A DNA stretch of 64,000 nt from Lentzea kentuckyensis (GTDB lineage: Bacteria; Actinomycetota; Actinomycetes; Mycobacteriales; Pseudonocardiaceae): the NCBI RefSeq assembly GCF_002150765.1, contig NZ_MUYM01000072.1, forward strand, positions 62,001 to 126,000. Reading direction: 5' to 3'. Within the stretch, counting starts at the first letter, position 1. Every line of letters begins with the position of its first letter. This document shows positions 33,279 to 42,373 of this stretch, piece after piece. The position numbers and the translations under genes are program-made. Under the pieces are notes generated by a model. That model had not been told where the DNA came from, ran no database searches, and saw only the letters and a program-made list of their open reading frames with translations.

Positions 33279-34909
33279 GACCGTGACCACTTCTGGTTGG
33301 ACTGGCCGTTGCAGGTCCACAGCACCAGCCGCGAACCGTTGGCGGTGCCGGACCGTTCCACGTCGAGGCACAGACCGGCGTTCGCGTTGCGGACCGATCC
33401 GTCGGAGCCCACCGTCCAGCGCTGGTTCGCCTGACCGTTGCACGACCAGCTGATGACGCGGGTGCCGGTGGCGGTGCCCTGGTTGTAGGCGTCCAGGCAC
33501 TTGTCGCCGAAGACGCGGATCTCACCGTTCGGCCACGTGGTCCACTGCTGGCTCGCCGCCGTGTGGCAGTCCTGGATCACCGTGTTCGCACCGGCGGCCG
33601 TGGAACCGTTCTCCACGTCGAGGCACCGGTTGGACGACGCACCGCGCAGCCGGGCGGTGGTGCCGGTCACCGGGCTGCCGCCGGTCACCCGGTAGGCGGC
33701 CACGCCGTGTGCCGGGACGGAGGCCGAGATCGCGCCGGAGGTGGTGGACGTGCCACCGGTCCAGAGGTCGGTCAGCGTGAAGCTGGTGCCGGACAGGCCG
33801 ATCTGGGCGCCCGTGGTGGACACGGTCGCGGTGCCGCTGCCCCGGTTGAACAGTCCGATCGCGACCGAACCGTCCGAGAGCGGTTTCGCGAACACCTCGG
33901 TGGCGCCGTCATCGCGCACGCGACGCCCGCCGGCACCGAGCGCGTCCTGGTTCACCGCGAGCAGGCGCGGGTTGCGCAGGATCGCGCTCACGTCCGCGGA
34001 CATGGTGCGGATGTCGTTGCCCGCCATGAGCGGCGCGGCCATCAACGACCACAGCGCGAAGTGCGCGCGGGCCTCGGTGAGCGAGAGCCCTGGGCGTCCG
34101 ACGACGAGCATGTCCGGGTCGTTCCAGTGGCCGGGACCGGACTGGACTGCGAGCGGGGCGGTGATGTCGACGACGTTGCCGACGCCCATCGGGTAGCTGT
34201 TGACGTTGCCGTTCTGCCAGATGTCCAGCAGGTCCTCGGTCGTCCGCCACAGGTCGGCGACCTCACCCCAGTTGTACCTGTCGCCGGTGATGGCGTGGAA
34301 GCTGTTGGGGTTGATGCTGTAGACGATCGGGCGGCCGGTGGCGCGCAGGGCGTCGCGCATGATCGTGAACCGGGCGACCTGCTCGTCGCGGGTGCCGGCG
34401 CCCGAGCACCAGTCGTACTTCAGGTAGTCCACGCCCCACGACGCGAAGGTGCGCGCGTCCTGGACCTCGTGGCCCTTGCTGCCGGTCGCGCCGGGGAACG
34501 CACCGGTCCCCTGCGCGCACGTCTTCTCGTTCGGTACCTGGTAGATGCCGAACTTCAGGCCACGCGCGTGGATGTAGTCGCCCAGCGCCTTCATCCCGCT
34601 CGAGAACTTCGTGGGATGCGAACGCAGGTTGCCCGCGGAGTCGCGTTGCGGGTCGAACCAGCAGTCGTCCACGACGACGTACTGGTAGCCGGCGTCGCGC
34701 ATGCCGGAGGACACCATCGCGTCCGCGGCCTGGCGCACCTGGGCCTCGGTGATCCCGCAACCGAAGCTGTTCCAGCTGTTCCAGCCCAGCGGCGGCGTCA
34801 GCGCCGGACTGCCCGGCGCGGCATGTGCGGCGGGGCCGACGGTGATGGACGCGGCGGCCGCCAGCACGGCGGCCATGAGGCGCGGCAGTCTTCTTGACCG
34901 GGTGGGCAT
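33275..34909 (-). CDS. GH27 alpha-galactosidase with CBM13
   Basis: A 544-residue secreted enzyme; signal about 1-31. The GH27 barrel (about 36-320) carries LGWNSWNSFGC, VDDCWF, the nucleophile Asp166 in YLKYDWC and the acid/base Asp in HWNDPDML (about 264-266). An antiparallel C-domain follows (to about 410), then a ricin-type CBM13 (415-544) with NRCLDVEN, DKCLDAYN and GLCLDVER repeats. It removes alpha-galactose, or possibly beta-L-arabinopyranose as in some GH27 enzymes, from side chains. Third gene of the minus-strand operon, 69 bp after GH62. Confidence 0.92.
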   Translation of the reverse strand: MPTRSRRLPRLMAAVLAAAASITVGPAAHAAPGSPALTPPLGWNSWNSFGCGITEAQVRQAADAMVSSGMRDAGYQYVVVDDCWFDPQRDSAGNLRSHPTKFSSGMKALGDYIHARGLKFGIYQVPNEKTCAQGTGAFPGATGSKGHEVQDARTFASWGVDYLKYDWCSGAGTRDEQVARFTIMRDALRATGRPIVYSINPNSFHAITGDRYNWGEVADLWRTTEDLLDIWQNGNVNSYPMGVGNVVDITAPLAVQSGPGHWNDPDMLVVGRPGLSLTEARAHFALWSLMAAPLMAGNDIRTMSADVSAILRNPRLLAVNQDALGAGGRRVRDDGATEVFAKPLSDGSVAIGLFNRGSGTATVSTTGAQIGLSGTSFTLTDLWTGGTSTTSGAISASVPAHGVAAYRVTGGSPVTGTTARLRGASSNRCLDVENGSTAAGANTVIQDCHTAASQQWTTWPNGEIRVFGDKCLDAYNQGTATGTRVISWSCNGQANQRWTVGSDGSVRNANAGLCLDVERSGTANGSRLVLWTCNGQSNQKWSRS

Positions 34910-34933
34910 CGTCGGCCCCTCTCTGGCAGGGGT

Positions 34934-34967
34934 GACGCCGCCGGGGATCCGGGTTCCCGGCGGCGTC
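34934..34967 (-). terminator. 12-bp stem hairpin inside the GH62-GH27 gap
   Basis: GACGCCGCCGGG (34934-34945) pairs with CCCGGCGGCGTC (34956-34967). It lies between two genes of the same operon and has no U-run, so partial termination or mRNA processing is as likely as full termination. Confidence 0.55.
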
Positions 34968-34978
34968 GGTCTAGGGGG

Positions 34979-36436
34979 TCAGCAGGTCGAGTTGGTCTGG
35001 GTCAGCAGGCCGAGCCGCCACGGCAGCTTGTTGTAGTCACCGCCGGCGCTGGGGTTGATGCCCTGGTACAGGAAGCGGAGCTGACAGGGGTTGATCTCCA
35101 TCGTCTGGTCCACCCCGGCACGGATCATCTCGCCGTGGCTGAAGTCGCGGGTCCACTGTCCACCTGGGAGCGTCACGTTGTTCGAGCGGGCGAACGGGTT
35201 CGACTCCTCGGCGGCCAGCGCGCTCCACGGACCGGTGATCGCCGGAGCGGTCCAGGTGCGGAACCAGCGCCTGCCGTCCGAGCCGATCGCCTCGTGCACC
35301 AGCAGCCACTGGTTCTTCCCGGCGACCTTGTAGACGTTGGAGGCCTCGAACAACCGGTTGCGGTTCGAGTCCTGCAGCGCGATCACGGTGTTGGTGAACC
35401 CGTTGGGGAACTGCGCCATGGTCGTCTCGGACCGGTAGAGGTGGCCGTTGTCGTCGGAGGAGAACAGGTAGCACTTGGCGTTGTCGCACACCATCCAGAA
35501 GTCGACCCAGTAGCCGTTGCCGATGTTGTCGCGGATGATCTGCGGCATGCCGTTGGCGTAGAAGTTCTTCGGCGCCGACCACGACGACGGGTTCGAGATG
35601 TCCGTGGTCGTCGAGTACGACGCGTTCGATCCCGTCTGGTACACGAGGTACCACAGGCGTTGTGGCGCGAAGTAGAACACGTGCGGCGCCGCCTTGTAGC
35701 CACCGCCGACGGGCGTGCGGTCGAGGTAGTAATGCGGTGCCGAGCCGGCCTGCGACCAGTCGCTGAAGCTGGTGTACATGATGTTGTAGCCGGTCGTGTA
35801 CACCGAGGCGAACACGTGGTACTTGCCGTTGTGGTACACGACGCTCGGGTCCTTGACCGAGTAGACGTTCGGGTGCGCCGAGTCCGGTTTGGGACTGATC
35901 AGCGCGCCGCTGGAGGACCACCGGAAGCTCGACGGCAGGTTGCCCGCGGGCGGACTGGTCGTGGTGGTCGTCGTCGTGGTGGTCGTCGTGGTGGGACCGA
36001 CGTCGCCGGTGCACAGGGTGCCGTTCAGCGTGAACGCCGTGGGGTTCGGGTTGTTCGCACCGGTGGTGGAAGCGTTGAACCCGAACTCGACTTTGCCGCC
36101 GGTCGGGATCGCGGCGTTGTACGAGACGTTGCGCGCGGTAACCTCGGTCCCGGACTGGGCGGCCTGGGCGTTCCACGCCTCCTTGAGCTGCTGACCGCCG
36201 CCGAAGCTCCAGGTCAGCGTCCAGCCGTCGATCGCGTCGCCGAGGTTGGTGACACTGACGTTCGCGGTGAACCCACCGTCCCATTGCGACGGTGCGGTGT
36301 AGGACACCGAACAACCCGGCGCGGCCGTGGCCGCCGGCAGCGTCACAGCGGTGATCACGGACAGGGTGACGAGCGGTACGGCGGCCGCGGCGGCGAGCCG
36401 GGCCCGCCGCGACGCGAACAGCGGTGCGAAGAACAT
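34979..36436 (-). CDS. GH62 alpha-L-arabinofuranosidase with N-terminal CBM2
   Basis: A 485-residue secreted enzyme from ATG 36436, with GAAGGG upstream. Signal ends TAAPG (about 39); CBM2 (about 40-138, GCSVSYTAPSQWDGG); a Thr linker of about 12 residues; GH62 domain (about 160-485) opening SFRWSSSGALISPKPDSAHP. Catalytic acids are expected in VKDPSVV (base), in DFWMV (pKa modulator) and LFEASNVY (acid Glu). GH62 enzymes remove arabinose from singly substituted xylose in arabinoxylan. Second gene of the operon, 37 bp after the SGNH esterase. Confidence 0.92.
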   Translation of the reverse strand: MFFAPLFASRRARLAAAAAVPLVTLSVITAVTLPAATAAPGCSVSYTAPSQWDGGFTANVSVTNLGDAIDGWTLTWSFGGGQQLKEAWNAQAAQSGTEVTARNVSYNAAIPTGGKVEFGFNASTTGANNPNPTAFTLNGTLCTGDVGPTTTTTTTTTTTTSPPAGNLPSSFRWSSSGALISPKPDSAHPNVYSVKDPSVVYHNGKYHVFASVYTTGYNIMYTSFSDWSQAGSAPHYYLDRTPVGGGYKAAPHVFYFAPQRLWYLVYQTGSNASYSTTTDISNPSSWSAPKNFYANGMPQIIRDNIGNGYWVDFWMVCDNAKCYLFSSDDNGHLYRSETTMAQFPNGFTNTVIALQDSNRNRLFEASNVYKVAGKNQWLLVHEAIGSDGRRWFRTWTAPAITGPWSALAAEESNPFARSNNVTLPGGQWTRDFSHGEMIRAGVDQTMEINPCQLRFLYQGINPSAGGDYNKLPWRLGLLTQTNSTC

Positions 36437-36473
36437 GGTCACCCTTCGACGATGGAGGGATCTGCGAGCGGAG

Positions 36474-37484
36474 TCACGGACTGGAGCAGGTCGCGGCGCC
36501 GATCGACGGCGTGCCGGAACCGGAGGCGAGGAAGCCGAAGGTGGTGGAGCCGCTGGGGTTGATCGTGCCGTTGTAGGACTCGTTGGTGACGGTGACCGAA
36601 CCGCTGGCTTTGCCACCCCAGACCTGCGTCACGCTGTACCCGCCGGGCAGGGTGAACCGGACCGTCCATCCGGTGATCGCCGACGCGGTGGGGTTGGTGA
36701 CGGTCACCTCGCCCTGGAAGCCACCGTTCCAGTCGCGGGTCACCACCGGCGTCGCGGTGCACGGTCCGCCGGGCTGCGGTGGTGACGGGTCGCCGATGCT
36801 GCCGGGCACGGCCGACAGCGCGTTGAACCAGACCGTGGCCATCTTGCTGTAGCCGGCGGCGTTCGGGTGGATGCCGTCGGGCAGGTCGGAGATCGGCACC
36901 GCCGGATACATGTCCACCACGTGCACCCGCTTGCCCGCGGCCGCCTTGGCTCGCAGCAGCGGCACGATCGCGGAGTTGAAGTTGCGCACGGTGCCGTCGG
37001 CGAACCGGATCGGGATGATCGTCGCGACGAACACCTCCGCGGCGGGCGACTGATTGGTGATCTTGTCCACCAACGCGGAGAGCCGCCGTGGCGCTCCAGC
37101 CGGATCGCTGCCGTACATGTCGTTGGTGCCGATGTGCAGCAGGATCGTGCGCGGGTTGTACGTGCGCAGCCAGTTCACGACGTTCGCGTCGATCTGCGCG
37201 ATCGTCCAGCCGGGATGGCCCTCGTGGTTGCGGTCGGGCATCGAGGAAGGTCCGTCGGACAACGAACCCACGAAGTCGACGGTCCGTCCGGCGGCCCGCA
37301 GCTTCGTGCCGAGGTCGAGCCGATAGCCGCCGATGGAGCCGCCCTGGGTGATCGAGTCGCCGAGCGGCATGACCCGCACCGGGTCCACAGCGGACACTCG
37401 GGGCGACTGGTCGGCGACCGCGGGCGATGCCACCAGCAGGACCGAGATCAGAGCGCCGCACAGAGCTTTCAGCGGACTTGACAT
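36474..37484 (-). CDS. SGNH (GDSL) esterase with C-terminal CBM2
   Basis: A 336-residue secreted esterase, ATG 37484; signal ends AVADQ. The SGNH domain (about 35-225) shows block I VMPLGDSITQGG with the Ser, block III LLHIGTNDM and block V DGIHPN with the catalytic His. The layout is that of CE3-like acetylxylan esterases. A CBM2 follows (about 240-336, VVTRDWNGGFQGE). It heads the four-gene operon SGNH-GH62-GH27-GH43. No Shine-Dalgarno is visible and a -10 (TACGTT) lies 6 nt before the ATG, so the mRNA may be leaderless. Confidence 0.88.
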   Translation of the reverse strand: MSSPLKALCGALISVLLVASPAVADQSPRVSAVDPVRVMPLGDSITQGGSIGGYRLDLGTKLRAAGRTVDFVGSLSDGPSSMPDRNHEGHPGWTIAQIDANVVNWLRTYNPRTILLHIGTNDMYGSDPAGAPRRLSALVDKITNQSPAAEVFVATIIPIRFADGTVRNFNSAIVPLLRAKAAAGKRVHVVDMYPAVPISDLPDGIHPNAAGYSKMATVWFNALSAVPGSIGDPSPPQPGGPCTATPVVTRDWNGGFQGEVTVTNPTASAITGWTVRFTLPGGYSVTQVWGGKASGSVTVTNESYNGTINPSGSTTFGFLASGSGTPSIGAATCSSP

Positions 37485-37490
37485 GGATTC

Positions 37491-37549
37491 AACGTAACGA
37501 GGCGGTCATACCCGGTCAAAGCTAAAATTGTGAGCGTTCACTTTAGCTT
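37491..37549 (-). promoter_or_regulatory. Promoter TTGACC-17-TACGTT with LacI-like operator just upstream
   Basis: On the minus strand a -35 TTGACC (37519-37514) and -10 TACGTT (37496-37491) are 17 bp apart, and the first transcribed base would fall at the ATG (37484). Directly upstream of the -35 is AAGCTAAA-N15-TTTAGCTT (37519-37549) around GTGAGCGTTCAC. The same design occurs at 43821-43876. Confidence 0.65.
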
Positions 37550-37657
37550 CGATCCCTTCGACACTGTCGAATTTCCGTTCGATACAAGGAAATCATCTAC
37601 CTGCACAACGTGGCGTCAAGGACACCCCACCTTGGGCTGTTAGCGTGAACATGCGGT

Positions 37658-38713
37658 TCACTCGCGTGGCGCCGCGACCGAGCCACCCTCACGCACCGGC
37701 ATCGGCACCCGGTGGATCATCGGCGCGCGGACACCGCGCCCGCGCCGGACGACCAGGTCCACCAGGACCCGCACCGCCCACGCACCGAGCTCGTAGTGCG
37801 GCAGGGCGATCGTGGTGAGCCGCGGCCGCATCCACGAGGCGACCGGATGGTCCTCGAACCCGACCAGCGAGACGTCCTCCGGCACCGAGAGCCCGGCTTC
37901 GGCGAGCGCCTGATACGCACCGGACGCCAGGTGGTCGTTCAGGCACACCAGCGCTTTGGGCCGGTGCGTCCGCAACAGTTCCGCGGTGGCTTCGAAGCCG
38001 CACTCTTGTGTCCACTTCGGACACGACCGCGCGCCGGCCACCTCGGCCCCGGCCGCGGCGAAGACCTCGCGCAGACCGAGCAGGCGCTCCGCGGCCGCGA
38101 TGCCGTGCGGCGGGGTCTCGTTCCGGTACTGCCCTGCGCCGATCAGGTGAATGTCGCGGTCGTGCCCGGCCTCGACCAGGACGCGCGCGGCCGAACGGCC
38201 CGCCTGCACCTCGTCGGGCAACACCGACGGAATGGCCAGTGGGGTCCTGGGGGTGGCGTTGAGCAGCACGGCGGGCGCGTCGTACAGACCGTCCGGCACA
38301 GCGACCGGTCTGGTGTGCGTGGACGCGAACACCACGCCGTCCGCGCGCCGGTCCTGCATCGCGTCGACCAGCGTCCGTTCGACCACCGGATCTCCACCGG
38401 ACTCGCCGACGAACAACATGAACCCATGCCGGTACGCGGCGTCCACCGCGCCCTTGACCATGTCGGCGGCCCAGCCGGACGACGCCACGGTGTCCGACAC
38501 GAACCCGAGCGTCTGCGTGCGTCCGGCTCGCGACCCCGTCGAGAGGAGGTTGCGCCGATAACCCAGTTCCTGCGCCGTCGAGCGCACCCGCCGCTCGGCT
38601 TCGGCCGAGATGCGCAGCTCTCGCGCCCGTCCGGTGAGGACGAGCGACGCCGTCGTCACCGAGACTCCGCTCGCCGCCGCGATGTCGGCCAATGTCACGC
38701 GCGTTCGTCCCAC
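37658..38713 (-). CDS. LacI-family regulator, next to arabinoxylan operon
   Basis: About 351 residues, GTG 38713 with GGGAGG upstream. The N-terminal helix-turn-helix is VTLADIAAASGVSVTTASLVL and the hinge helix segment ends ELGYRRNLLS. A periplasmic-binding-protein-like sensor domain follows (about 65-340) with typical LVCLNDHLASGA and LVGFEDHPVASWMRP motifs. It is the nearest regulator upstream of the SGNH-GH62-GH27-GH43 operon on the same strand and is the first candidate for the 37519-37549 operator, probably answering to an arabinose- or xylose-containing sugar. That link is inference. Confidence 0.9.
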   Translation of the reverse strand: MGRTRVTLADIAAASGVSVTTASLVLTGRARELRISAEAERRVRSTAQELGYRRNLLSTGSRAGRTQTLGFVSDTVASSGWAADMVKGAVDAAYRHGFMLFVGESGGDPVVERTLVDAMQDRRADGVVFASTHTRPVAVPDGLYDAPAVLLNATPRTPLAIPSVLPDEVQAGRSAARVLVEAGHDRDIHLIGAGQYRNETPPHGIAAAERLLGLREVFAAAGAEVAGARSCPKWTQECGFEATAELLRTHRPKALVCLNDHLASGAYQALAEAGLSVPEDVSLVGFEDHPVASWMRPRLTTIALPHYELGAWAVRVLVDLVVRRGRGVRAPMIHRVPMPVREGGSVAAPRE

Positions 38714-38840
38714 AGCGGATCCGCCTCCCGTTGTCGTACGGGCTCGGCCGCGTTTCAGGCAGCCGAGTTCCACGAAATGCTTGCAAGCACCCGTTTTCGC
38801 CGAACGGCCCTCGGCGGAGGGGACCGTCCGGCGAGCACAC

Positions 38841-39614
38841 TCACCGCTTCAGACGACCGGGTTCCCCGGCGTCGCCGCGACGAACGAGCCACGCCTCGGT
38901 GATGTGGGTGAACATGGCGTCGGCCGCACCGGCCGCGTCCTGGGCGACGATGTTTTCGAAAATGCGCCGGTGCCCCGCGTTCGAGGCCCTGCACAGGTCA
39001 CGGCCGCTCCTGCCGAGGTAGCCGGCGGCGGTGATGGCCTGTCGTTCCAGCGAGCGCACGACGCCGCGGGCGATGCGGTTGCCCGACGCCTGCATGATCG
39101 TGTCGTGGAAGAGGCGGTCCTGCTCCTCGTACACCGGAACGTCGTCGAAGAGCTCGTCCATCCTCTCCACCAGTTCTCGCAACCGTTCGATGGTGTCCCC
39201 GTCGGCGGTGCGCGCGGCGACCTGCGCCATGTCGGACTCCAGCAACCGCCGGGTGACGACGAGGTCGTCGAGGATCGCGAGGCTCTCGTCCTCGGCGATC
39301 GTGGCGGCGAGCACCAGTTCGTCGAGCATGTTCCACCGCACCGGTGGGTTGACCGTCGTGCCCGAGCCCTGGCGCACCACGACCAAACCCTTCTCCTGCA
39401 GGACTTTCACCGCCTCGCGGATCACCGTCCTGCTGACCGAGAAGGTCTCGCAGAGCACCGGCTCTGGAGGCAGGGTGACGCCGGTGGCGTAGCTGCCGCG
39501 GACGATGCGCTGCACGAGCTCGGCGGTGACCGCCACGGCGAGGCTGGCCGGTCTGCGGGTCCACTCCGGGGTCGCTGACGTGCCCTGTGCCGGTTGCCGA
39601 CCTGTCGTTGTCAT
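38841..39614 (-). CDS. GntR-family regulator with FCD domain
   Basis: A 257-residue FadR-type regulator, ATG 39614. The winged helix (about 25-90) holds GSYATGVTLPPEPVLCETF, SVSRTVIREAVKVL and GLVVVRQGSGTTV. The all-helical FCD effector domain (about 100-240) shows the metal/ligand pattern RRLLE, FHDTIM and SNAGHRRIFENIV. FCD regulators answer to sugar acids and carboxylates. It is divergent from the beta-helix gene; a nested inverted repeat in the gap (39663-39699) lies 50-85 bp upstream of its start and is the likely operator for both directions. Confidence 0.92.
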   Translation of the reverse strand: MTTTGRQPAQGTSATPEWTRRPASLAVAVTAELVQRIVRGSYATGVTLPPEPVLCETFSVSRTVIREAVKVLQEKGLVVVRQGSGTTVNPPVRWNMLDELVLAATIAEDESLAILDDLVVTRRLLESDMAQVAARTADGDTIERLRELVERMDELFDDVPVYEEQDRLFHDTIMQASGNRIARGVVRSLERQAITAAGYLGRSGRDLCRASNAGHRRIFENIVAQDAAGAADAMFTHITEAWLVRRGDAGEPGRLKR

Positions 39615-39662
39615 CTTCGACTCCGTTGTGCCGCAGTCCGTCGATCAGGGTCCCACAGTATA

Positions 39663-39699
39663 CGTAACACCATTGACGTCACACGTCATACGAGTTACG
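39663..39699. promoter_or_regulatory. Nested inverted repeats: TGACGT-CAC-ACGTCA inside CGTAAC...GTTACG
   Basis: The inner repeat is 39674-39688, the outer arms 39663-39668 and 39694-39699. It lies in the GntR/beta-helix divergent region. Size and symmetry suit an FCD-GntR operator. Confidence 0.5.
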
Positions 39700-39891
39700 T
39701 TCGCGTTGTGCTACACCGGCCGCCGACAGCCGGCTTCTCCTGGAGAAGTGAGCCGCGATGGAGCAGCGCCCACTCCACTTCATCCGAGTGCGGAAGCGCT
39801 CTCGCGCCAGCACGGCCATCACCGTCCACAAAGGACACGCAGCTGCCCCGCCCGCCGCCACGGGAGGCCGAACCACACCTCAGGAGGTCCC

Positions 39892-42273
39892 TTGTCCACG
39901 TCCTCGTTCCCCGCAGCGCGGCGGCGAACGGCACTCGCCGCCGTCGCGGTGGTGGTGACCGCCGCGATAGCCACCGCTCCCCCGGCCTCGGCCGCCACCA
40001 CGACCCTGTACGCCTCCCCCGCGGGCACCGGTACCGCCTGCACCGCCACCGAGCCGTGCTCGCTGCCGGCGGCGCAGGCCGCGGTGCGGTCCCGCAACAG
40101 CACGATGTCCGGCGACATCGTGGTGGAGCTCGCCGATGGCGTGTACCGGCTGTCGCAACCGTTTCGCCTGACGGCCGCGGACTCCGGCGGCAACGGCTAC
40201 CGCGTGCTGTGGCAGGCCGCCGCGTCGGCGCGGCCCGTCATCACCGGCGCCAGAGCGGTCACCGGATGGTCGGTCGCCGACGCCGGGAAGAACATCTACC
40301 GGGCGAACGTCGGCACCGGTCTCGACAGCCGCCAGCTCTACGTCGACGGCATGATCGCGACTCGGGCGCGCACACAGGTGAACCGGTCCGACTTCTCCTT
40401 CACCGACACCGGCATGCGTTTCTCGAACGGTGCGCTGAACTATCTGAACAACCTGGCGAACCAGAACCGGGTCGAGGTGGAGAGCGTCAACTCGTTCACC
40501 GACCGGTACTCGCCGGTGCAGAGCATCAGCGGCAACTTCCTCACGATGCAACAACCCGCGTGGAACAACAACACTTTCGGCTACGACACGCTCAACAACC
40601 CGTTCCGCGCCGGACCGCTCTATCTGGCGAACGCGTACGAGTTCCTGGACGCGCCGGGCGAGTGGTATCTCAATCCCGGCACCGGCGTGCTGTATTACAT
40701 CCCGCGTGCCGGGCAGAACATGAGCAATGTCAGCGTCGAACTCCCGACGTTGCAGTCGCTGGTCGACGTGGGCGGCACCTATGACGCGCCCGCGCACGAC
40801 ATCTCGTTCAGCGGAATCACCTTCACCGGCACGTCGTGGCTCGGCCCCAGCAGCAACCAGGGCTTCGCCGACCAGCAGACCGGTGCCTACATCGCCGGCA
40901 ACTGGAACTGGCCGGCCGACCGGCTGAACTCGTGCAAGAGCGGCTGCCCGTTGTTCGAGGCGGTGCGCCCGCACTGGTCCCAGATGCCCGCGGCCGTGCA
41001 GATCTCCGCGGCCAGCCGCGTCACGTTCACCGACTCCCGCTTCGTCAACCTCGGGCAGACCGCGATCGGCATCGGCAACGACGCCAACGCGCACGCCAGT
41101 GGTGTCGGCCTGGGCGCGTCCAGCATCACGATCACCCGGTCGGAGATCGCCCAGAACTCGGCGGGCGGCGTCGTGGTCGGTGGCGTGCGCGCCGACGCGC
41201 ACCACCCGAGCGACCAGCGGATGGTCAACCGGGACATCACGGTCAGCTACAACCGCGTCCACGACCTCGGCATCGAGTACCGGGGCATCGTGTCGGTGCT
41301 CAACACCTACGTCACCAACTCGACGGTGGCCAACAACGAGATCTACAACCTGCCGTACTCCGGCATCAACGTCGGCTACGGCTGGGGCTCCAACGACGCG
41401 GGCGGCAGCAACCACTACGCCAACCGAGGTCTGTACAACTACCAGCCCCGGTACTCCACGCCCACCACCGCGTCCGGCAACAAGCTGCTCAACAACTACG
41501 TCCACGACGTGATGCAGCAAATGACCGACGGCGGCTGCATCTACACCCTCGGCTGGAACCCGAACGCGGAGATCAGCGGCAACTACTGCCTGCGCACCAA
41601 CGGGTTCTTCGGGCTCTACTTCGACGAGGGGTCCAAGTACTACCGCGCGACCGGCAACGTCTTCTCCGCCACCGGCACGTGGGCCACCGCGAACTACGGT
41701 GGCGGCGAGAACATGGGCAACTGGACGCTGACCGGCAACTGGTCGACCAACGGCAGCAGCAACATCTCCAACGGCGACCGCGGCAACGTCGTGAACAACA
41801 ACACCGTCGTCCCGAACGGCAACTGGCCGGCCGGCGCGCAGGCCGTGATCGCCAACGCCGGACCGGGCGGTGGCGGTGGCGGCGGCGGCAAGGAGAACAT
41901 CACCGTCGTCGGCACCCAGTCCGGCCGCTGCCTCGACGTCGCCGGCACGAGCAACAACACTCAGGCGAGGCTCTGGGACTGCGGCGGCAGCGCGAACCAG
42001 CGGTGGAACTACACGTCCGCCAAGCAGTTCACGATCGGTGGCAAGTGCCTGGACGCCAGCGGCAACGGCACGGCGAACGGCACCGCGGCGATTCTCTGGG
42101 ACTGCCACGGCGGCCTGAACCAGCAGTGGAACGTCAACGCCGACGGCAGCGTGACCGGCGCGCAGTCCGGGCTCTGCCTCGACGCCAGCGGCAACGGGAC
42201 CGTGAACGGCACGCTGATCCAGCTCTGGGCGTGCCACGGCGGCACGAACCAGCAGTGGAGCCTGCGCGCCTGA
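39892..42273 (+). CDS. Secreted right-handed beta-helix protein with CBM13
   Basis: A 793-residue protein with TTG start placed by AGGAGG at 39882-39887. Signal ends ASAAT (about 36). Residues 37-640 begin LYASPAGTGTACTATEPCSL and continue as a parallel beta-helix rich in Asn and Gly (SRVTFTDSRFVNLGQTAIGIG, TVANNEIYNLPYSGINVGYG), a fold used by polysaccharide lyases, GH28, GH120 and GH141. No signature fixes the family; GH141-like is the best guess. A Gly-rich linker precedes a ricin-type CBM13 (about 665-793) with GRCLDVA, GKCLDAS and GLCLDAS repeats. Probably an exported pectin/xylan side-chain enzyme. It is divergent from the GntR gene. Confidence 0.75.
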   Translation: MSTSSFPAARRRTALAAVAVVVTAAIATAPPASAATTTLYASPAGTGTACTATEPCSLPAAQAAVRSRNSTMSGDIVVELADGVYRLSQPFRLTAADSGGNGYRVLWQAAASARPVITGARAVTGWSVADAGKNIYRANVGTGLDSRQLYVDGMIATRARTQVNRSDFSFTDTGMRFSNGALNYLNNLANQNRVEVESVNSFTDRYSPVQSISGNFLTMQQPAWNNNTFGYDTLNNPFRAGPLYLANAYEFLDAPGEWYLNPGTGVLYYIPRAGQNMSNVSVELPTLQSLVDVGGTYDAPAHDISFSGITFTGTSWLGPSSNQGFADQQTGAYIAGNWNWPADRLNSCKSGCPLFEAVRPHWSQMPAAVQISAASRVTFTDSRFVNLGQTAIGIGNDANAHASGVGLGASSITITRSEIAQNSAGGVVVGGVRADAHHPSDQRMVNRDITVSYNRVHDLGIEYRGIVSVLNTYVTNSTVANNEIYNLPYSGINVGYGWGSNDAGGSNHYANRGLYNYQPRYSTPTTASGNKLLNNYVHDVMQQMTDGGCIYTLGWNPNAEISGNYCLRTNGFFGLYFDEGSKYYRATGNVFSATGTWATANYGGGENMGNWTLTGNWSTNGSSNISNGDRGNVVNNNTVVPNGNWPAGAQAVIANAGPGGGGGGGGKENITVVGTQSGRCLDVAGTSNNTQARLWDCGGSANQRWNYTSAKQFTIGGKCLDASGNGTANGTAAILWDCHGGLNQQWNVNADGSVTGAQSGLCLDASGNGTVNGTLIQLWACHGGTNQQWSLRA

Positions 42274-42291
42274 CCGAACAGTCCACATGCG

Positions 42292-42339
42292 ACGGTTCCC
42301 CGTCCCGGCCGGTCGAGGTCGGGGCGGGGAACCGTTTTT
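42292..42339 (+). terminator. Rho-independent terminator after the beta-helix gene
   Basis: 16-bp arms (42292-42307 and 42320-42335, one G-T pair) followed by TTTT: the best classic terminator in the window. It also separates the convergent GH6 gene. Confidence 0.9.
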
Positions 42340-42373
42340 CTCCCTGTCGCCAGGCAGCCAGACAGTCATGCGG

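Noticed and set aside
39790..39806. Partial cellobiose box (GGAAGCGCTCTCG) before the beta-helix gene
   Set aside because: Several mismatches and broken symmetry; too weak to list.
39880..42369. 829-codon minus-strand frame opposite the beta-helix gene, and similar ones at 24610-26622 and 28382-30400
   Set aside because: Low-complexity Val/Arg/Ala shadows opposite clear secreted enzymes.
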